Assembly (NCBI GenBank): GCA_023395515.1
Contig: JAEWZB010000041.1
Coordinates: forward strand, 3,117-67,116
Direction: 5' to 3'
DNA length: 64,000 nucleotides
From: Bacillota bacterium
GTDB lineage: Bacteria > Bacillota > Syntrophomonadia > Syntrophomonadales > Syntrophomonadaceae
The translations under genes were made by a program, and so were the position numbers. The notes under the pieces were generated by a model that did no database searches, had not been told where the DNA came from, and was given only the letters and a program-made list of their open reading frames with translations. Positions 8,935 through 18,331 of this stretch are shown piece by piece. Positions within the stretch are counted from its first letter, which is position 1. Each line of letters opens with the position of its first letter.

Positions 8935-11307
8935 ATGAAATGGTTTTATAATTTAAAAATTACCGGCAAACTTTTAATCGGATTTATCATTGTAGCACTT
9001 ATTGCTGCTTTTGTGGGCAGTATTGGAGTTAAAAACATTAGTGATATAAAAAATTCTGATGTGTTGCTTTATGAGGAAAATACCCTGGGAATTGATTATA
9101 TAGGAAATGCCTCAGTTTATTATCAACGGATAAGGTTTAATGCTCTAAAAATGATAGTTGTTAATGATAATCAGCAATTTAATGAATGCGTAAATAATGT
9201 GGAAAATTATGGGGCTATGACTGATGAATATCTAAAAAAATACGAAGATGGCATTATTTCCCCCGAGGATCGGGAGCTATTTGATGCTACGACTCTACTT
9301 TGGGATAAATATAAATCTATAATTCAAAATGCAGTCAGTTTAGCCCAAAACGGGCAGCATGAAGAGGCCCAAAATATAATCTTAGTAGATGCTGCCGCAG
9401 TAGGTAGTTCTTTAGAGGAATCCTTTGATAGTTTAATAAATTATAATTCAACTACAGCTAAAACCCGGGCCGACAATAACTCTAATTTGGCCGACACAGC
9501 TATCCTTACTATGATTATCGTAATAGTGATAGGAGTAATTGTAGCTATTACATTAGGCATATTAATTTCCCGCAGTATTAGTAAACCAGTCAATGTAATG
9601 GTGGAGGTAGCCAATAAGCTTGCCCAAGGGGATATAGATGTAAATATTGAAGCTACTACCAAAGATGAGATAGGTAACTTAATGGGTTCTTTTAATATGA
9701 TGATCGCGGGTATTCGTGAACAGGCCTTGGCCGCCGAAAGGATAGCCAACGGTGATTTGACTATGGAAATAAAAGTAAGGTCACAAGCAGACATATTAAA
9801 TATTCGCCTCAACGAAATGAGTACAGCAATAAAGGCTTTAATTACGGAAATGAATAAAATTTATGAAGAACAAAAAGCGGGAGATATTGAATTCTTCATT
9901 GTGACCGATCAATTTAAGGGCATATACCGTGAAGTGGCGGAAGGAATAAATGAAGGTTACCGACTAAATATTAATGATGTGCTGATGATACTTGATGTCT
10001 TAACCTCCTATGCCGCAGGGGATTTCGCTCCGGTATTAGAAAAATTACCCGGTAAGAAAGCACTGGCTAATGAAAAGCTGGATTTAGTTAGAAATAATTT
10101 ACTGGCAGTTATTGAGGAAATGCTTAATTTGGCTGAAGGTGCGATAAACGGGGATCTTTCTATTCGAGGCCGGGCCGATAAATTTGAAGGTGATTACAGC
10201 AAGATTATAGCAGGAGTAAATGACACCTTGGAAGCGGTTACTCGTCCCATCAATGAATCAATTGCCGTGCTGGCAGAACTTTCTCAGGGCAATCTGCAAG
10301 CCTATGTCAGCGGAAACTACCAAGGTGACCATGCTCTGATGAAGGATGCCATTAATAACACTATTAATTCATTTAACGAAGTGATAAGTAATATTAATTC
10401 TGCAGCAGAACAAGTCGCATCAGGTGCAGAACAACTGTCTTGTTCCAGTATAGCCCTTTCTCAAGGAGCGACTGAACAAGCCAGCTCCATAGAAGAATTA
10501 ACTGCTTCTATTGAACAAATTGCGGTTCAAACTCAAAAGAACGCGGAAAACGCTAACCTGGCCAACCAGTTGGCCGAAAGTGCTAAGGAACATGCTATTC
10601 AGGGCAATAACCAGATGCATGAAATGCTCACAGCTATGGACGAAATAAACGTATCTTCCAGTAATATTTCTAAAATTATTAAAGTTATTGATGATATTGC
10701 CTTCCAGACTAATATTCTGGCCTTAAATGCAGCTGTGGAAGCGGCCCGGGCGGGACAACACGGTAAGGGTTTTGCCGTAGTAGCCGAAGAAGTTAGAAAT
10801 CTGGCGGCCCGTTCCGCTAATGCGGCTAAAGAAACTACCGATATGATTGAAGGCTCGATTAAAAGGGTTGAGGGTGGTACTAAACTAGCCCATGAAACTG
10901 CCCAAGCGTTAAATGAAATAGTGGAGGGAGTAGCTAAGGCGGCCGTGCTGGTAAATGATATTGCTACAGCTTCTAACGAACAGGCTATAGGGGTCAGCCA
11001 AATCAATCAAGGAATAATGCAAGTATCTCAAGTGGTTCAAACTAACTCGGCTACTTCAGAGGAAAGTGCTGCAGCTAGTGAAGAACTTTCTTCCCAAGCC
11101 GAACTATTACAAGGGCAGGTAAGGAAATTCAGACTTAAAGCAGTTACCTATAATCTGGGAGCAGAAGGAGTTAACCTGGGAGGATTTAAAACCGCGACAA
11201 ATTTAGCTGCCCATAATACAAGTAAAGAGGTGGCGGTTAATCCCACTAATAAAGAATCTGCTGCAACTAAGGCGGGGTTAAGTGATACGGAATTTGGCAA
11301 GTACTAA
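8935..11307 (+). CDS. Methyl-accepting chemotaxis protein with CheR-tether-like C-terminus
   Basis: The protein (790 residues from the ATG at 8935; an in-frame ATG at 8920 has no ribosome site) has a first membrane segment at about residues 10-30. A 4-helix-bundle-type sensor domain reaches to about 185, and a second membrane segment ([19 protein letters not shown]) and HAMP follow. About 200 residues of further HAMP-like modules lead to a full signalling domain. Its hairpin tip carries [23 protein letters not shown]. The tail after about 720 is a flexible linker ending in EFGKY, which has the aromatic-x-x-aromatic spacing of CheR-docking pentapeptides. The adjacent cheR and cheB support methylation-based adaptation. 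The ligand is unknown. Confidence 0.92.
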   Translation: MKWFYNLKITGKLLIGFIIVALIAAFVGSIGVKNISDIKNSDVLLYEENTLGIDYIGNASVYYQRIRFNALKMIVVNDNQQFNECVNNVENYGAMTDEYLKKYEDGIISPEDRELFDATTLLWDKYKSIIQNAVSLAQNGQHEEAQNIILVDAAAVGSSLEESFDSLINYNSTTAKTRADNNSNLADTAILTMIIVIVIGVIVAITLGILISRSISKPVNVMVEVANKLAQGDIDVNIEATTKDEIGNLMGSFNMMIAGIREQALAAERIANGDLTMEIKVRSQADILNIRLNEMSTAIKALITEMNKIYEEQKAGDIEFFIVTDQFKGIYREVAEGINEGYRLNINDVLMILDVLTSYAAGDFAPVLEKLPGKKALANEKLDLVRNNLLAVIEEMLNLAEGAINGDLSIRGRADKFEGDYSKIIAGVNDTLEAVTRPINESIAVLAELSQGNLQAYVSGNYQGDHALMKDAINNTINSFNEVISNINSAAEQVASGAEQLSCSSIALSQGATEQASSIEELTASIEQIAVQTQKNAENANLANQLAESAKEHAIQGNNQMHEMLTAMDEINVSSSNISKIIKVIDDIAFQTNILALNAAVEAARAGQHGKGFAVVAEEVRNLAARSANAAKETTDMIEGSIKRVEGGTKLAHETAQALNEIVEGVAKAAVLVNDIATASNEQAIGVSQINQGIMQVSQVVQTNSATSEESAAASEELSSQAELLQGQVRKFRLKAVTYNLGAEGVNLGGFKTATNLAAHNTSKEVAVNPTNKESAATKAGLSDTEFGKY

Positions 11308-11317
11308 AAAAATTAGG

Positions 11318-11340
11318 AGGAGAGAGCTTAGCTCTCTCCT
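11318..11340 (+). other. Perfect hairpin between mcp and cheR
   Basis: AGGAGAGAGC, a three-base loop, then GCTCTCTCCT form a 10-bp perfect stem in the 53-base gap. No T-run follows, so it is not a classical terminator. It may be an mRNA-processing or stability element, or partial attenuation between the abundant MCP and the downstream enzymes. Confidence 0.6.
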
Positions 11341-11360
11341 ATCCTGAGGCGGGTGACTTC

Positions 11361-12176
11361 ATGATTACTATAACTGATAAAGAATTTTATCAATTAGCAG
11401 GTTATATTAAAGGGAATTATGGAATTAACCTGAAAGAGGAGAAAAGAGCACTAGTACTGGGCAGATTACAAAATATTTTAATTTCTCAAGACTTTAATAG
11501 TTTTTCGGATTATTTTGAGTATATTGTGACAGATAAAACCGGAGAAGCGGCTATAACTTTAGTAGATAAAGTAACTACTAACCATACTTTTTTTATGCGG
11601 GAAGCCGAACATTTTAATTATTTTAAAAATGAAGTTCTGCCCTATTTAACAGGTTCAGTAAAGAATCAAGATTTGAGAATATGGAGTGCAGGATGTTCTA
11701 CAGGTGAAGAACCTGTTACCCTGGCCATGATTATAGACGAGTTTTTAGGCTTAAAAAAAGCCGAATGGGATACTAAAATATTAGCTACCGATATTTCAAG
11801 TAAAGTTCTAGGTATAGCTAAAAAAGGCATCTATGGAAATGAAGCTTTAGCTGCACTTCCTGCTCTTTGGAAAATGAATTATTTTACCAGGTTGGATGAA
11901 GAAAACTCGCTTCTTATTGATAGGATAAGAAATGAAATAATATATAGAAAATTTAATTTGATGGAGCCGGTATTTCCTTTTAGAAAAAAGTTTCATGTAA
12001 TCTTTTGCAGGAATGTAATGATTTATTTTGACTATAAGACTAAAACGGAGTTAGTCAAAAAATTTTATGATTTAACTGAACGGGGAGGATACCTATTTAT
12101 CGGTCATTCGGAATCATTGAACCGGGATGAAACGGAATATAGATATGTTTTGCCGGCAGTGTACAGAAAGGATTAA
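11361..12176 (+). CDS. cheR: CheR protein-glutamate methyltransferase
   Basis: The 271-residue protein has the CheR order: an N-terminal helical domain to about residue 75, then the SAM-dependent methyltransferase with WSAGCSTGEEP (SAM binding) and FCRNVMIYFD. It adds methyl groups to MCP glutamates. The TTNHTFFMRE segment before the catalytic domain is the usual signature. The ATG at 11361 follows GAGGCGGG. It lies between mcp and the CheB gene, six bases before the latter. The MCP tail ending EFGKY may dock onto its beta-subdomain. Confidence 0.95.
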   Translation: MITITDKEFYQLAGYIKGNYGINLKEEKRALVLGRLQNILISQDFNSFSDYFEYIVTDKTGEAAITLVDKVTTNHTFFMREAEHFNYFKNEVLPYLTGSVKNQDLRIWSAGCSTGEEPVTLAMIIDEFLGLKKAEWDTKILATDISSKVLGIAKKGIYGNEALAALPALWKMNYFTRLDEENSLLIDRIRNEIIYRKFNLMEPVFPFRKKFHVIFCRNVMIYFDYKTKTELVKKFYDLTERGGYLFIGHSESLNRDETEYRYVLPAVYRKD

Positions 12177-12181
12177 ATGAA

Positions 12182-12757
12182 ATGAATAATAAACCTATAA
12201 TAGCTATAGGGGCTTCTACAGGTGGAACCGAAGCGATTTATAGCATTCTAAAAGAGCTTCCGGATACTATCCCCGGGATAGTAATTGTGCAGCATATACC
12301 CCCGGTATTTTCTAAAATGTTTGCAGACAGACTTGATAATTCCACTAATTTACGGGTGCAGGAAGCCCGCACCGGGGATTTTGTTGAACCGGGCCAAGTT
12401 TTAATTGCTCCCGGTGATCAACATATGAGGGTTAAAAGAGTAGGAGACAGATATAGAGTGGAATGTTACCTGGGAGATAAAGTAAATGGACATTGTCCTT
12501 CGGTAGATATACTTTTCGAGTCCGTGGCTAAGGAAGCAGGAGGTAATGCTATCGGTATTATTCTAACCGGGATGGGGCATGATGGGGCGCGGGGACTATT
12601 GGCGATGAAGCTTAAAGGTGCATTAACTATCGGACAAGATGAGAAAACATCGGTTGTATATGGTATGCCCAAAGCCGCTTATGAAATGGGAGCGGTGCAA
12701 AGCCAGGCATCATTAGAAAAAATTGTACAGATAATTTTAGCTCAAAATAAGGTATAA
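12182..12757 (+). CDS. cheB: CheB methylesterase domain protein lacking the receiver
   Basis: The 191-residue protein is only the catalytic domain of CheB. The Ser-His-Asp triad is visible as S12 (GASTGGTEA), H38 (VQHIPPVF) and D134 (GMGHDGARG). It would remove methyl groups from, or deamidate, MCP glutamates. Canonical CheB has an N-terminal receiver of about 120 residues that inhibits the esterase until it is phosphorylated. Here the catalytic domain starts at residue 5 and nothing upstream could encode a receiver in frame. Activity may therefore be constitutive or controlled in trans by one of the free receivers in this run. Confidence 0.92.
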   Translation: MNNKPIIAIGASTGGTEAIYSILKELPDTIPGIVIVQHIPPVFSKMFADRLDNSTNLRVQEARTGDFVEPGQVLIAPGDQHMRVKRVGDRYRVECYLGDKVNGHCPSVDILFESVAKEAGGNAIGIILTGMGHDGARGLLAMKLKGALTIGQDEKTSVVYGMPKAAYEMGAVQSQASLEKIVQIILAQNKV

Positions 12758-12783
12758 CGCCTATATTAAGGAGAGAATAAAGT

Positions 12784-15444
12784 ATGGGATTAACCGGGCC
12801 AGGTCTAAGTAATCTTAAAAATGTATTTGAATCATTTCCTAAAGGTATCTGCTTAATTGATAAGCAATTTGTGGTAAAACAAATTAATCCCGTATTCCGA
12901 AAAGTGATTAACCTGGAATCGGAGGCTTCCTTTCATAATAAAAAGATTGGTGAAGTCCTGCATTGTATAAACAGTATAGAGAAAGGCTGTGGAGCTAGTT
13001 TGCTTTGCCGGGACTGTCAACTTAGGCATAGTATAAACCAGGTTTTTGCCACCAGGCAAACTAGCAGTAACACCGATATGCAGCACACCTTATTTATTAA
13101 TAATAAGCTGATTTCTCCTTGGTATAATATTTATGCCATACCGGTTTTTATAGCTGACAGCCTTTATACTATGGTGGTTATAGAGGACATAAGTGAAGAA
13201 AAAATTGCTAAGGAAGGGCTGGCCCAATATAAGATTCTATCCGAAAAGGCCCGGGATATTTTTTTATTTATTGATGTGGAAACCGGCAATATTATTGATG
13301 CTAATAAATCTGCGGCAGAAGCTTATGGATACGATTTAGAAGAAATAAAGAGTATGAAGATATTTGATTTACGCAAAAATGACCCGCCAGCTTTGACTAG
13401 AGAACGTATGGAACAGGCTGATCGGGAAGGAGTATTTTTTGAGGCTGTACATGTAAGAAAAGATGGTACTACTTTTCCGGTAGAAGTTAGTTCCCGGGGA
13501 AGCAATATAGGCAATAGACGGGTTTTATTAAGTGTAATTAGAGATATTAGTGAGCGGAAAGGGAAAGAGGACATAATAATGTTGAACTACGCCAAGTTCC
13601 AGACGCTATTTATGAATATGAATAGCGGTTTAACCTATAATCGTATTATTGTAGATGAAAATAATACGCCGGTAGACTATGAAGTTTTGGCAGTAAATGA
13701 TGCATTTGTGTCATTATCTGGTATAAAAAGGGAAGCTTATGAGGGAAAACTCTATTCGGAGGTAGCCGATGAGGTTGATCCGAAAAGACTTGCGATATAT
13801 GGAAAAACAGCCTTGGAAGGAGTAAGCACCCATATAAAGGAGATATACTCCCATAGATATGGTAAATGGTTGGAGTTATCAATTTATAGCCCGGAAAAAT
13901 ATTATTTTGTTACAATTTTTCAAGATATAACCGAAAGACGGCTAAGTGAGCTGGAGTTAAAGAGAGCTATAGAAAATGCGGAGGCTGCTAATAAAGCAAA
14001 AAGTGAGTTTTTGGCTAATATGAGTCATGAAATCCGTACCCCTTTAAATGGAATATTAGGAATGATAGATTTATCCCTCAACGCTAAGCTGGAGCCTGAT
14101 ATAGAGGATAATCTTATGACTGCTAAGTCCTGTGCTAAAAGGCTTTTAAATGTTATCAATGATATTTTGGATTTTTCTAAGATGGAAGCCGGCAAAATGT
14201 TAATTCAAAATGTTAACTTTGAAATTAAAAATCTGATTGAGGAAACTATAAAGATACATGCCAATACGGCGGCGGCTAAAGGATTAGAATTGAATTATAA
14301 GTTTGCTTCCACTGTTCCGGCCTATATAATAGGCGATCCTAACCGCTTAGTCCAGATTTTAAATAATTTACTTAGTAATGCTATAAAGTTTACTGATTTG
14401 GGGGAAGTTTTGCTTTCTATTAATAATATCACTCCTGACAATAATGAATTAGTTTTAAAGTTCTCAGTCTCTGATACCGGAATAGGTATTGCTCCCGATA
14501 AAATAGGCCTGCTTTTTAAAAGTTTTAGTCAGGTGGACAGTTCTTTTACCCGTAAGTATGAGGGGACCGGATTAGGATTAGCCATAACTAAACAACTAGT
14601 TGAAATGATGAGAGGCCAGATTTGGATAGAAAGTGAATTAGGTATAGGTACAACCTTTTCCTTTACCCTGCCTTGCCGGCCGGGAGAACGGATAGAACCG
14701 GTTATGACCACCAAGATTGCCAAACATACTTTGCCCAACCTCCGCATTTTACTAGTAGAAGATGACCCCATAAACCAAAAAATTATAAAACTAATGTTAA
14801 AAGAAAAAGGGCATATAATAACAACAGCTAATAACGGAGCAGAAGCAGTAAACATGTATGAAAACGGTAGTTATGATTTAATTCTGATGGATATTCAAAT
14901 GCCTGAAATGGATGGTATCGAAGCAACTAAGCTCATAAGGAGCAAGGAAATTCGGGAACATATTCCGATTATTGCCTTAACTGCTCACGCTCTTCACGGT
15001 GATAGGGAACGGTTTTTAGCCATAGGTATGGATGAATACTTGTCTAAACCCATAGATATGGAGGAGCTATATGATTTGTTAGAGCGGATGACGATGGGCA
15101 AGCCGGGAGACGATTTTAGCAGCCTCCGGGTTGGGAATAATGGTGAAATATTAATTAGGGAGGAAGAGGAACGAATACTAACCGCCAAGGAATGGCCGGT
15201 ATTAGATGAAATAAACGTTAAAATCAAAGAATTAATCCAACTGCTGGCGGAAAATAATTTTTCGGCCACTGAACAAATTGCCCACGAAATTAAAATAAAG
15301 GCTAATCATATTTATGCTGATGATTTAAAAGATGCGGCTTTTAAAATTGAGTTAGCAGCTAGGAGAGGTAATTTTAAGGAAGCTGTTAATCATGCTATAC
15401 ACCTAAATGAGATAGTTAAAACTTTATATAAATCAATGGAGTAG
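12784..15444 (+). CDS. PAS-PAS-PAS hybrid histidine kinase with receiver and HPt
   Basis: The 886-residue protein has no membrane segment, so it should be cytoplasmic. The first PAS (about 10-115) holds a Cys-rich CGASLLCRDC segment. Further PAS domains lie at about 145-260 and 270-390. HisKA follows with H415 in SHEIRTPLNG, then an ATPase domain with NNLLSNAIKFTD, DTGIGI and GTGLGL. The receiver (about 655-775) has D703 in LMDIQMPEMDG. The C-terminal helical domain carries HEIKIKA with H834 and reads as an HPt. The layout gives an in-protein His-Asp-His relay. The adjacent receiver protein at 15460 is the obvious final target. GGAGAG precedes the ATG. Confidence 0.9.
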   Translation: MGLTGPGLSNLKNVFESFPKGICLIDKQFVVKQINPVFRKVINLESEASFHNKKIGEVLHCINSIEKGCGASLLCRDCQLRHSINQVFATRQTSSNTDMQHTLFINNKLISPWYNIYAIPVFIADSLYTMVVIEDISEEKIAKEGLAQYKILSEKARDIFLFIDVETGNIIDANKSAAEAYGYDLEEIKSMKIFDLRKNDPPALTRERMEQADREGVFFEAVHVRKDGTTFPVEVSSRGSNIGNRRVLLSVIRDISERKGKEDIIMLNYAKFQTLFMNMNSGLTYNRIIVDENNTPVDYEVLAVNDAFVSLSGIKREAYEGKLYSEVADEVDPKRLAIYGKTALEGVSTHIKEIYSHRYGKWLELSIYSPEKYYFVTIFQDITERRLSELELKRAIENAEAANKAKSEFLANMSHEIRTPLNGILGMIDLSLNAKLEPDIEDNLMTAKSCAKRLLNVINDILDFSKMEAGKMLIQNVNFEIKNLIEETIKIHANTAAAKGLELNYKFASTVPAYIIGDPNRLVQILNNLLSNAIKFTDLGEVLLSINNITPDNNELVLKFSVSDTGIGIAPDKIGLLFKSFSQVDSSFTRKYEGTGLGLAITKQLVEMMRGQIWIESELGIGTTFSFTLPCRPGERIEPVMTTKIAKHTLPNLRILLVEDDPINQKIIKLMLKEKGHIITTANNGAEAVNMYENGSYDLILMDIQMPEMDGIEATKLIRSKEIREHIPIIALTAHALHGDRERFLAIGMDEYLSKPIDMEELYDLLERMTMGKPGDDFSSLRVGNNGEILIREEEERILTAKEWPVLDEINVKIKELIQLLAENNFSATEQIAHEIKIKANHIYADDLKDAAFKIELAARRGNFKEAVNHAIHLNEIVKTLYKSME

Positions 15445-15459
15445 AGGAGGAATTCATCA

Positions 15460-15855
15460 ATGAAGATACTTATTGCAGAAGATGATTTAACTAGCCGCAG
15501 GTTTTTGCAAAAATTCCTATCCCAATATGGGCAATGTGATGTAGTAATAGACGGGCTGGAAACTCTCGATGCAGTATTATTAGCTTTGAAAGAGGAAGAA
15601 CCTTATGACCTTATTTGCCTGGATATTATGATGCCCAAGGTAGACGGCGTAAAAGCCCTCAAAGCTATTCGCCAATTAGAAAAACAGAAAGGCATTTTGC
15701 CGGAAAAGCGAGCCAAAATTATTATGACCACGGCTCTGGCGCAGACGGAATTCGTAAAAAGTGCTTTTAATTATGGGTGTGAAGGCTATGCGGCTAAGCC
15801 TATTGATACGCAAAAGTTTATTGAAGTACTTAAAAAACTGGGTTTAATAGAGTAA
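15460..15855 (+). CDS. Stand-alone receiver domain response regulator
   Basis: This 131-residue protein is a single CheY-type receiver: AEDDLTSRR gives the acidic residues, CLDIMMPKVDG the phosphoacceptor aspartate, MTTAL the Thr position and AAKPID the lysine. It lies 15 bases after the hybrid kinase gene with AGGAGG before its ATG, so the two are probably co-expressed. It likely receives phosphate from the kinase's C-terminal HPt. It has no output domain, so it must act by protein contact. It is a second CheY-like protein in addition to that at 5969. Confidence 0.92.
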   Translation: MKILIAEDDLTSRRFLQKFLSQYGQCDVVIDGLETLDAVLLALKEEEPYDLICLDIMMPKVDGVKALKAIRQLEKQKGILPEKRAKIIMTTALAQTEFVKSAFNYGCEGYAAKPIDTQKFIEVLKKLGLIE

Positions 15856-15967
15856 TAATAAAATATCGGGACCAAATGGGTTTATTAATACTTAGGTTAT
15901 TCTATAGAAAGATTATAGTAATATCTGACTTATTGCCACCCCTAAATAAATGTAAAGGTGAGGCTTC

Positions 15968-16999
15968 ATGAGCAAAAGAAAGATATCAACATCCGACTGC
16001 CAGGTGGGTGATATCCTGGCAGAAGATGTATTGAACAGTTCCGGATTAAAATTAATCGGAAGTAATTCGATAATTACTGATTATATTAAAGATAAGCTAT
16101 TAGAATTGAATATCTCTGACATAATGGTATATGAAGCCGGGTTAACTAAAAATGATCCTAATCTGGCTTTGAAGCGGGATTATTTTGAAAATGTAGCTGC
16201 CATAAAGGGGATTCTTAATCGATTATCCTCTGGAGCAGGGGTTAATTATGATAAGATTTTGGACCTATCGGATAAGGTCTATAATGGAATTAAGTTATCT
16301 GCTAAGTTAATGAATTGCTTAAATGAACTTAGGGATATTGATGAATATACTTATACCCATTCTATTAATACGGCTTTTTATGTGATGTTAATAGCGAAAT
16401 GGCTGGACTTTCAGGAGAAGGACATTAAAAGAGCTATTCAATGTGGTTTGCTGCATGATGTAGGGAAATTATTAGTACCTGCTGAGCTTTTAAATAAAAA
16501 TGGTACTTTAACTGAGAGTGAGTTCAGTTTGATGAAAAAACATACTCTTTTCGGCTATGAATTGCTCGATAATTCGGGAAATATTGATAAGATAGTAAAA
16601 CAAGCGGCCTTACTGCACCATGAAAGAGCAGATGGTTCGGGTTATCCCTTAAGTGTAAAGGCCAACCAAGTAGGAACCTATGCTCGTATAGTTGCAGTAG
16701 CAGATGTTTTTGATGCCATGACTTCGGATCGGATTTATAAAAAACGCGTAACTCCCTTTGAAGCTTTTAGAATGTTTAAAACATCGGGAGTAGGATTATT
16801 TGATCCTATAATCTTAAATAAATTTTTAAGTAATATTGCTTCTTTTTATACTGGTATGAAAGTGCAATTAAATAATGAACAAATTGCCCAAATCGTTTAT
16901 ATACCCCCCCATGACATTGTCAACCCTGTTATATATGTAAATAATGAATATATTGACCTAGCCTCTAAAACCAGCCCTAAAATTGTGGCCATGCTTTAA
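15968..16999 (+). CDS. HD-GYP domain protein (probable c-di-GMP phosphodiesterase)
   Basis: The 343-residue protein has an N-terminal domain of about 110 residues and then an HD-GYP domain. HSINTAFYVMLIA, LLHDVGKLLVP (the HD pair), HHERADGSGYP (the GYP motif) and VADVFDAMTSDRIYKK are all intact. HD-GYP proteins with these motifs hydrolyse c-di-GMP to pGpG or GMP. It follows the receiver gene by 112 bases and has its own AAAGGTGAGG site, so it may be a separate transcript. It gives the chemosensory locus a possible second-messenger output. A PilZ protein is found at 50597. Confidence 0.92.
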   Translation: MSKRKISTSDCQVGDILAEDVLNSSGLKLIGSNSIITDYIKDKLLELNISDIMVYEAGLTKNDPNLALKRDYFENVAAIKGILNRLSSGAGVNYDKILDLSDKVYNGIKLSAKLMNCLNELRDIDEYTYTHSINTAFYVMLIAKWLDFQEKDIKRAIQCGLLHDVGKLLVPAELLNKNGTLTESEFSLMKKHTLFGYELLDNSGNIDKIVKQAALLHHERADGSGYPLSVKANQVGTYARIVAVADVFDAMTSDRIYKKRVTPFEAFRMFKTSGVGLFDPIILNKFLSNIASFYTGMKVQLNNEQIAQIVYIPPHDIVNPVIYVNNEYIDLASKTSPKIVAML

Positions 17000-17146
17000 T
17001 AATGTTTTAACCTATTCTGCCAACCAACCGTGGAACCTGCCACAGTTTTCCTATTTTCTGTTTTTTGATAGATATTGGCCTGCCTGCATATTAATATCCA
17101 ACCTAAGAATACACCGCTGATTAGTGCTTGTTTCCTGATGTTACCT

Positions 17147-17176
17147 TTGACTGTTTTTTGTGAGTAAAGTTAGAAT
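17147..17176 (+). promoter_or_regulatory. Probable promoter of the M15 peptidase gene
   Basis: TTGACT (17147-17152), 18 bases, then TAGAAT (17171-17176) form a good vegetative-type promoter 84 bases before the start codon. The rest of the 17000-17260 gap shows nothing else I can name. Confidence 0.6.
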
Positions 17177-17260
17177 CTATGTAATTAAGATAAAAGGAGT
17201 GATTTTAGGAAAATTAAGCCATAGGTAATAACATTTTCAGCTTATAAGGAGAATTTAAAT

Positions 17261-18286
17261 ATGAACAAAAGAATTATTGGAGGAATTTCCCTATTGGCCT
17301 TCCTGGCTATAGGCGGATTTTTTATAGGCCATGGGGATACATACTATCAAGCTTGGAGTATAAATGATAAAGGGACAAACTATGAGGAGGCAGAAGATTT
17401 TACTATTCCTGCTCCTCCTAATGAACCACCTAGTATAGCCGTAATTAGTCCTGTCACCGGCCTTACTGTAACTAAAGGGGAAGCAGTAAACATATCTGCT
17501 CAGGCTGATGATGATCAGCAGGTAACCTTGATGTCTGTTTATGTTAATGATGAAGTGAAAAATGAAGTTGAGGATAATAGCATAAACTTTGACTGGGATA
17601 CCGGCAGCATTAATACCGGGCAGCATGTTATAAAGGTTACCGCCTCGGATGGCGAGGAAACCAGAGAAGAATTTATAAATATAACTGTTGCAGAGGCAGT
17701 TTTGCAGGTTGCTGATACTGCGGCCCCTGATCCTAGGCCGGCTCTTACCGATAATACTCAGGTATCCCGGAGTTATACTCCGGTAGCGGCCAGTAAAAAA
17801 TACCCTATGTTAAGTAAAGTCAATGGGGCGTTCGGACAATTTCCCTACCGGGATATAGCCGGAGGAAGAATTGAAATTGACCCGGAATGGGTTAAGCAAA
17901 ACATAGTCACTATAACTTTGCCTGGTCTTAATAGACAAGTCGAAGTACACAAGGATGCAGCCGATAATTTTATAATGGCTTTTAACTACATTAAAAATGG
18001 AACTACTGTTGTAGATGGGAAAGAAGTTCCGCTATTAAGTCTAATTTATACTATGGACGGAACTTTCGTACCCAGACATGTGCACTGGGATGCTAACCGG
18101 GGCTTAAGTAACCATTCTTGGGGAACTGCTATTGATATTAATGCAGCCGGTCACCTTAGATATGTTGATCCCGTGAAAGAACCGAATAATCCTAATTTAA
18201 TTTTGTGGGAGAAAGCTTTTAAACCGGCGGGATTTAGCTGGGGCAACAGTTATGCTGATGCCATGCATTATGAGATATTTAATTAA
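17261..18286 (+). CDS. Membrane-anchored M15-type peptidase with Ig-like domain
   Basis: The 341-residue protein has an N-terminal signal or anchor segment (about 5-24). A bacterial Ig-like domain (about 55-145: PPSIAVISPVTG ... SDGEETREEF) and a C-terminal D-Ala-D-Ala carboxypeptidase-like domain follow. SNHSWGTAIDIN and MHYEI match the zinc-binding SxHxxGxAxD and HxH-type motifs of family M15. It should cleave peptidoglycan stem peptides outside the cell, or bind them. It is a single gene with its own promoter and a terminator at 18287. Confidence 0.85.
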   Translation: MNKRIIGGISLLAFLAIGGFFIGHGDTYYQAWSINDKGTNYEEAEDFTIPAPPNEPPSIAVISPVTGLTVTKGEAVNISAQADDDQQVTLMSVYVNDEVKNEVEDNSINFDWDTGSINTGQHVIKVTASDGEETREEFINITVAEAVLQVADTAAPDPRPALTDNTQVSRSYTPVAASKKYPMLSKVNGAFGQFPYRDIAGGRIEIDPEWVKQNIVTITLPGLNRQVEVHKDAADNFIMAFNYIKNGTTVVDGKEVPLLSLIYTMDGTFVPRHVHWDANRGLSNHSWGTAIDINAAGHLRYVDPVKEPNNPNLILWEKAFKPAGFSWGNSYADAMHYEIFN

Positions 18287-18328
18287 GAGAAAAAGGGTTG
18301 ACTCGGAGAGCCAGCCCTTTTCTTTTTT
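18287..18328 (+). terminator. Bidirectional terminator
   Basis: GAGAAAAAGGGTTGACTC pairs with GAGCCAGCCCTTTTCT (with G-U pairs) and is followed by TTTTTT. It lies between the convergent M15 peptidase and acyl-CoA dehydrogenase genes, and the A-rich left side gives a T-run on the minus strand too. Confidence 0.8.
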
Positions 18329-18331
18329 CTT

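Noticed and set aside
17020..17075. Possible terminator after the HD-GYP gene (GTGG/CCAC hairpin followed by T-rich DNA)
   Set aside because: The stem is only four base pairs, so it is too weak to call.
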